Shown: positions 5,523 to 6,684 of the stretch, piece by piece | How the letters are laid out: every line of letters begins with the position of its first letter | Numbering within the stretch: position 1 is the stretch's first letter | Source of the DNA: JAVXTH01 sp036642795 | GTDB taxonomy: Bacteria > Bacillota_I > Bacilli_A > Erysipelotrichales > Erysipelotrichaceae | Length of the DNA stretch: 6,684 bases | Direction: 5' to 3' | NCBI GenBank assembly: GCA_036642795.1 | Contig: JAVXTH010000050.1 | Coordinates: forward strand, 1 to 6,684 | Notes under the pieces: generated by a model | The model's input: only the letters and a program-made list of their open reading frames with translations | Databases searched by the model: none | Told to the model about the DNA's origin: nothing | Position numbers and translations under genes: made by a program

Positions 5523-6416
5523 TTAATAAACCTTTTTCTTTATGTATTTACCATCGTAATTCTTAGACATGGAATCAAAGGTTGGATCGACTAAGGACCA
5601 TTTTTCTTGCTTTAAGTAGCGATCTGGAGTAATCCAGCCTTTTTTATCAACCCATATTTCAACCCATGAATGATATTCATCACTCGTATATCCAATCACT
5701 AATTTTGTTGGTATTTTCTGTGATCGTAACATTGCACACATCAAGGATGCATAATCAAAGCAAATACCTTTTTTAGTTTTAAGGGTTTCATCAATGATTG
5801 GTAATACAAATTTATCTTTAACATATTCTCGTTTCTCATCATCGTATTTAATATTCTCTGTTACATAATTATAAATATGATAAATGCGTTCAATATTCTT
5901 TTTATCCTTCTTACATAAATCAAAACCTTTTTTTATTGCTTTACTATCTTTTGTATATTCAACATATTGATTACTATAAAGAAATGGTATTTGTGGTGAT
6001 ATAAGACTTACATCCACTTCCGTTGATAACATAATTGCATAGGTTTCACCTTGAATCTGTTCTAATACTTTAATTCGATAGCTTCCATTTCCCATTTGTA
6101 ATGGATAATAATTGAAGTCCATACCATTTAAATCATAGTTATATTTTTCTTCACCTTTTTGGATTTGGACTTTATATTTTTGTTTTCCTTGATCGATTCG
6201 CTTTACCGCAACATAACCACTCGTGCGATTAGAATAATCAATCAAAGCATGTTGATCTTGAAGAGCTTCAATCTGTGGTGTGTTGACTAACAACATATCA
6301 TCAATGGTTGTGATTAATGGCGAACCTCCACTTGGATAATGACGATCATCGCTTTGCGAACAGCCACTGAGTATTAGAATGATTAATACAGCGAAACAAG
6401 TTCTTACATATCTCAT
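5523..6416 (-). CDS. Lipoprotein with a transglutaminase-like (papain-fold) domain
   Basis: This 297-residue protein has a lipoprotein signal peptide (hydrophobic residues 8-16, lipobox LSGC at 16-19), so the mature protein should be lipid-anchored at Cys19 on the outer face of the membrane. A central region (about 57-150) is probably beta-rich, with IDYSNRTSGYVAVK and LYSNQYVEY typical of a Clostridia family I recall. The C-terminal transglutaminase-core domain shows all three catalytic positions: Cys219 in KGICFDYASLMCAML, His249 in YHSWVEIW and Asp277 in SLVDPTFD. Such domains can be cysteine proteases, peptide amidases or cross-linking enzymes; the substrate cannot be read from sequence. 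It is the first gene of the operon, with AAGGAGG 6 bases before the ATG. Its position suggests it may process or cross-link the filament subunits or a wall component, which is speculation. Confidence 0.93.
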   Translation of the reverse strand: MRYVRTCFAVLIILILSGCSQSDDRHYPSGGSPLITTIDDMLLVNTPQIEALQDQHALIDYSNRTSGYVAVKRIDQGKQKYKVQIQKGEEKYNYDLNGMDFNYYPLQMGNGSYRIKVLEQIQGETYAIMLSTEVDVSLISPQIPFLYSNQYVEYTKDSKAIKKGFDLCKKDKKNIERIYHIYNYVTENIKYDDEKREYVKDKFVLPIIDETLKTKKGICFDYASLMCAMLRSQKIPTKLVIGYTSDEYHSWVEIWVDKKGWITPDRYLKQEKWSLVDPTFDSMSKNYDGKYIKKKVY

Positions 6417-6422
6417 AATCGT

Positions 6423-6429
6423 CCTCCTT
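6423..6429 (-). promoter_or_regulatory. Ribosome binding site of the lipoprotein gene
   Basis: AAGGAGG on the minus strand lies 6 bases before the ATG at 6416. It is unusual because the predicted transcription start falls within or next to it, so part of it may be missing from the mRNA. Confidence 0.8.
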
Positions 6430-6433
6430 CCAC

Positions 6434-6461
6434 ATTATATCATAACCTTATATTGAGACAA
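6434..6461 (-). promoter_or_regulatory. Operon promoter with extended -10
   Basis: On the minus strand a perfect TATAAT (6439-6434) is preceded by TGA, forming an extended -10. TTGTCT (6461-6456) lies 16 bp upstream as a partial -35 box (4 of 6). The expected start near 6428-6426 falls inside the AAGGAGG ribosome binding site (6429-6423) of the lipoprotein gene, so the mRNA leader would be only about 10-12 bases. Confidence 0.65.
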
Positions 6462-6627
6462 AATAATCGTTACCTAGATCCATAAGCTATCTTACCGTGT
6501 TACCCCTAGCATCAGTTAATAAAGGATAATCGCTATTATGAGTGTGAATATCATAGTCTCATCCAAGCTCTGATAGACTTTCTTCATCCTTAAAATCATC
6601 GTATGTATCGTTAAATCAATCCATCAT
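6448..6627 (-). pseudogene. Possible remnant of a small gene with three in-frame stops
   Basis: Reading the minus strand from ATG 6627 (or 6624) to the TAA at 6450-6448 gives about 57 codons interrupted by TGA (6618), TGA (6561) and TAG (6489). Between the stops the text is protein-like: FNDTYDDFKDEESLSELG, then DYDIHTHNSDYPLLTDARGN with TVR, then LMDLGNDYFVSI. An AAAGG (6634-6630) lies 5 bases before the second ATG and an extended -10 lies further upstream (6658-6653). I do not recognise the family. A decayed gene is one reading; a chance frame in non-coding DNA is the other. Its end overlaps the operon promoter. Confidence 0.35.
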
Positions 6628-6639
6628 CGCCTTTAACTT

Positions 6640-6667
6640 TTTTTATGGTATAATTATATCATAAAAA
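6640..6667. promoter_or_regulatory. AT-rich palindrome with overlapping divergent extended -10 elements
   Basis: The arms 6640-6653 and 6654-6667 are complementary except for one G-T pair. The plus strand carries TGGTATAAT (-10 hexamer 6649-6654) and the minus strand TGATATAAT (hexamer 6658-6653), so two extended -10 elements overlap by two bases. Neither has a clear -35 box. The plus-strand element probably starts a transcript leaving the window to the right; the minus-strand one would read into the possible gene remnant. The palindrome could instead be an operator or a weak hairpin. Confidence 0.5.
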
Positions 6668-6684
6668 GAATAGTATTATCTAAG

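Noticed and set aside
6433..6453. ATATAAGG and ATATAATG at 13-bp spacing in the operon promoter, similar to the ATATAACC repeats near 632-652
   Set aside because: The period is 13 rather than 11 bp and the shared core is only ATATAA, which is expected by chance around an AT-rich -10 element.
6448..6627. Recoding of TGA as an amino acid in the broken frame
   Set aside because: The subunit gene at 4179-4484 ends in TGA just before the next gene starts, the other genes contain no in-frame TGA, and the third interruption is TAG. Ordinary stops are the simpler reading.

Overview
The window is AT-rich DNA that looks like a low-GC Firmicute, probably a gut anaerobe of the Erysipelotrichia or Clostridia type. 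The reasons are strong AAGGAGG-type ribosome binding sites, Bacillus-like sigma-A promoters, a Firmicute-style tRNA-Glu with encoded CCA, Lys/Ile/Asn-rich proteins and closely packed genes. The lineage is an inference from composition and remembered family resemblance, not from a search.

Left edge (1-250): a single plus-strand tRNA-Glu(UUC) gene has its own promoter and a Rho-independent terminator. It faces a second terminator that ends the long minus-strand gene series.

Middle (250-6416): nine minus-strand genes are packed head to tail and are probably one operon read from right to left. In transcription order they are: a lipoprotein with a transglutaminase-like domain; a GspF/PilC-type inner-membrane platform protein; four small single-TM proteins that look like non-canonical pilin subunits, one of them resembling the DUF4860 family; a PilT-type hexameric ATPase; a SARP-type regulator (OmpR-like winged helix, BTAD, degenerate GGDEF-like domain); and a small soluble protein resembling a repeat module of bacterial surface proteins. 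Three subunit genes and the ATPase gene have GTG-started long forms that lack a usable ribosome binding site. Their downstream ATG starts have one and are preferred here.

Taken together this is a type IV filament-like machine built from a platform protein, an ATPase and small membrane-anchored subunits. It departs from a normal pilus: the only ATPase is of the retraction (PilT) class, no PilB-type assembly ATPase or prepilin peptidase is present, and the subunits lack the usual G-1/E+5 processing site. Its function is not known to me. The lipoprotein enzyme would act outside the membrane and the SARP-like protein may control the cluster. An 11-bp direct repeat just upstream of the last gene is a candidate binding site for it.

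Right edge (6417-6684): this holds the operon promoter, a short minus-strand frame with three in-frame stops that may be a gene remnant, and an AT-rich palindrome carrying overlapping extended -10 elements on both strands. The plus-strand one probably serves a gene beyond the window.
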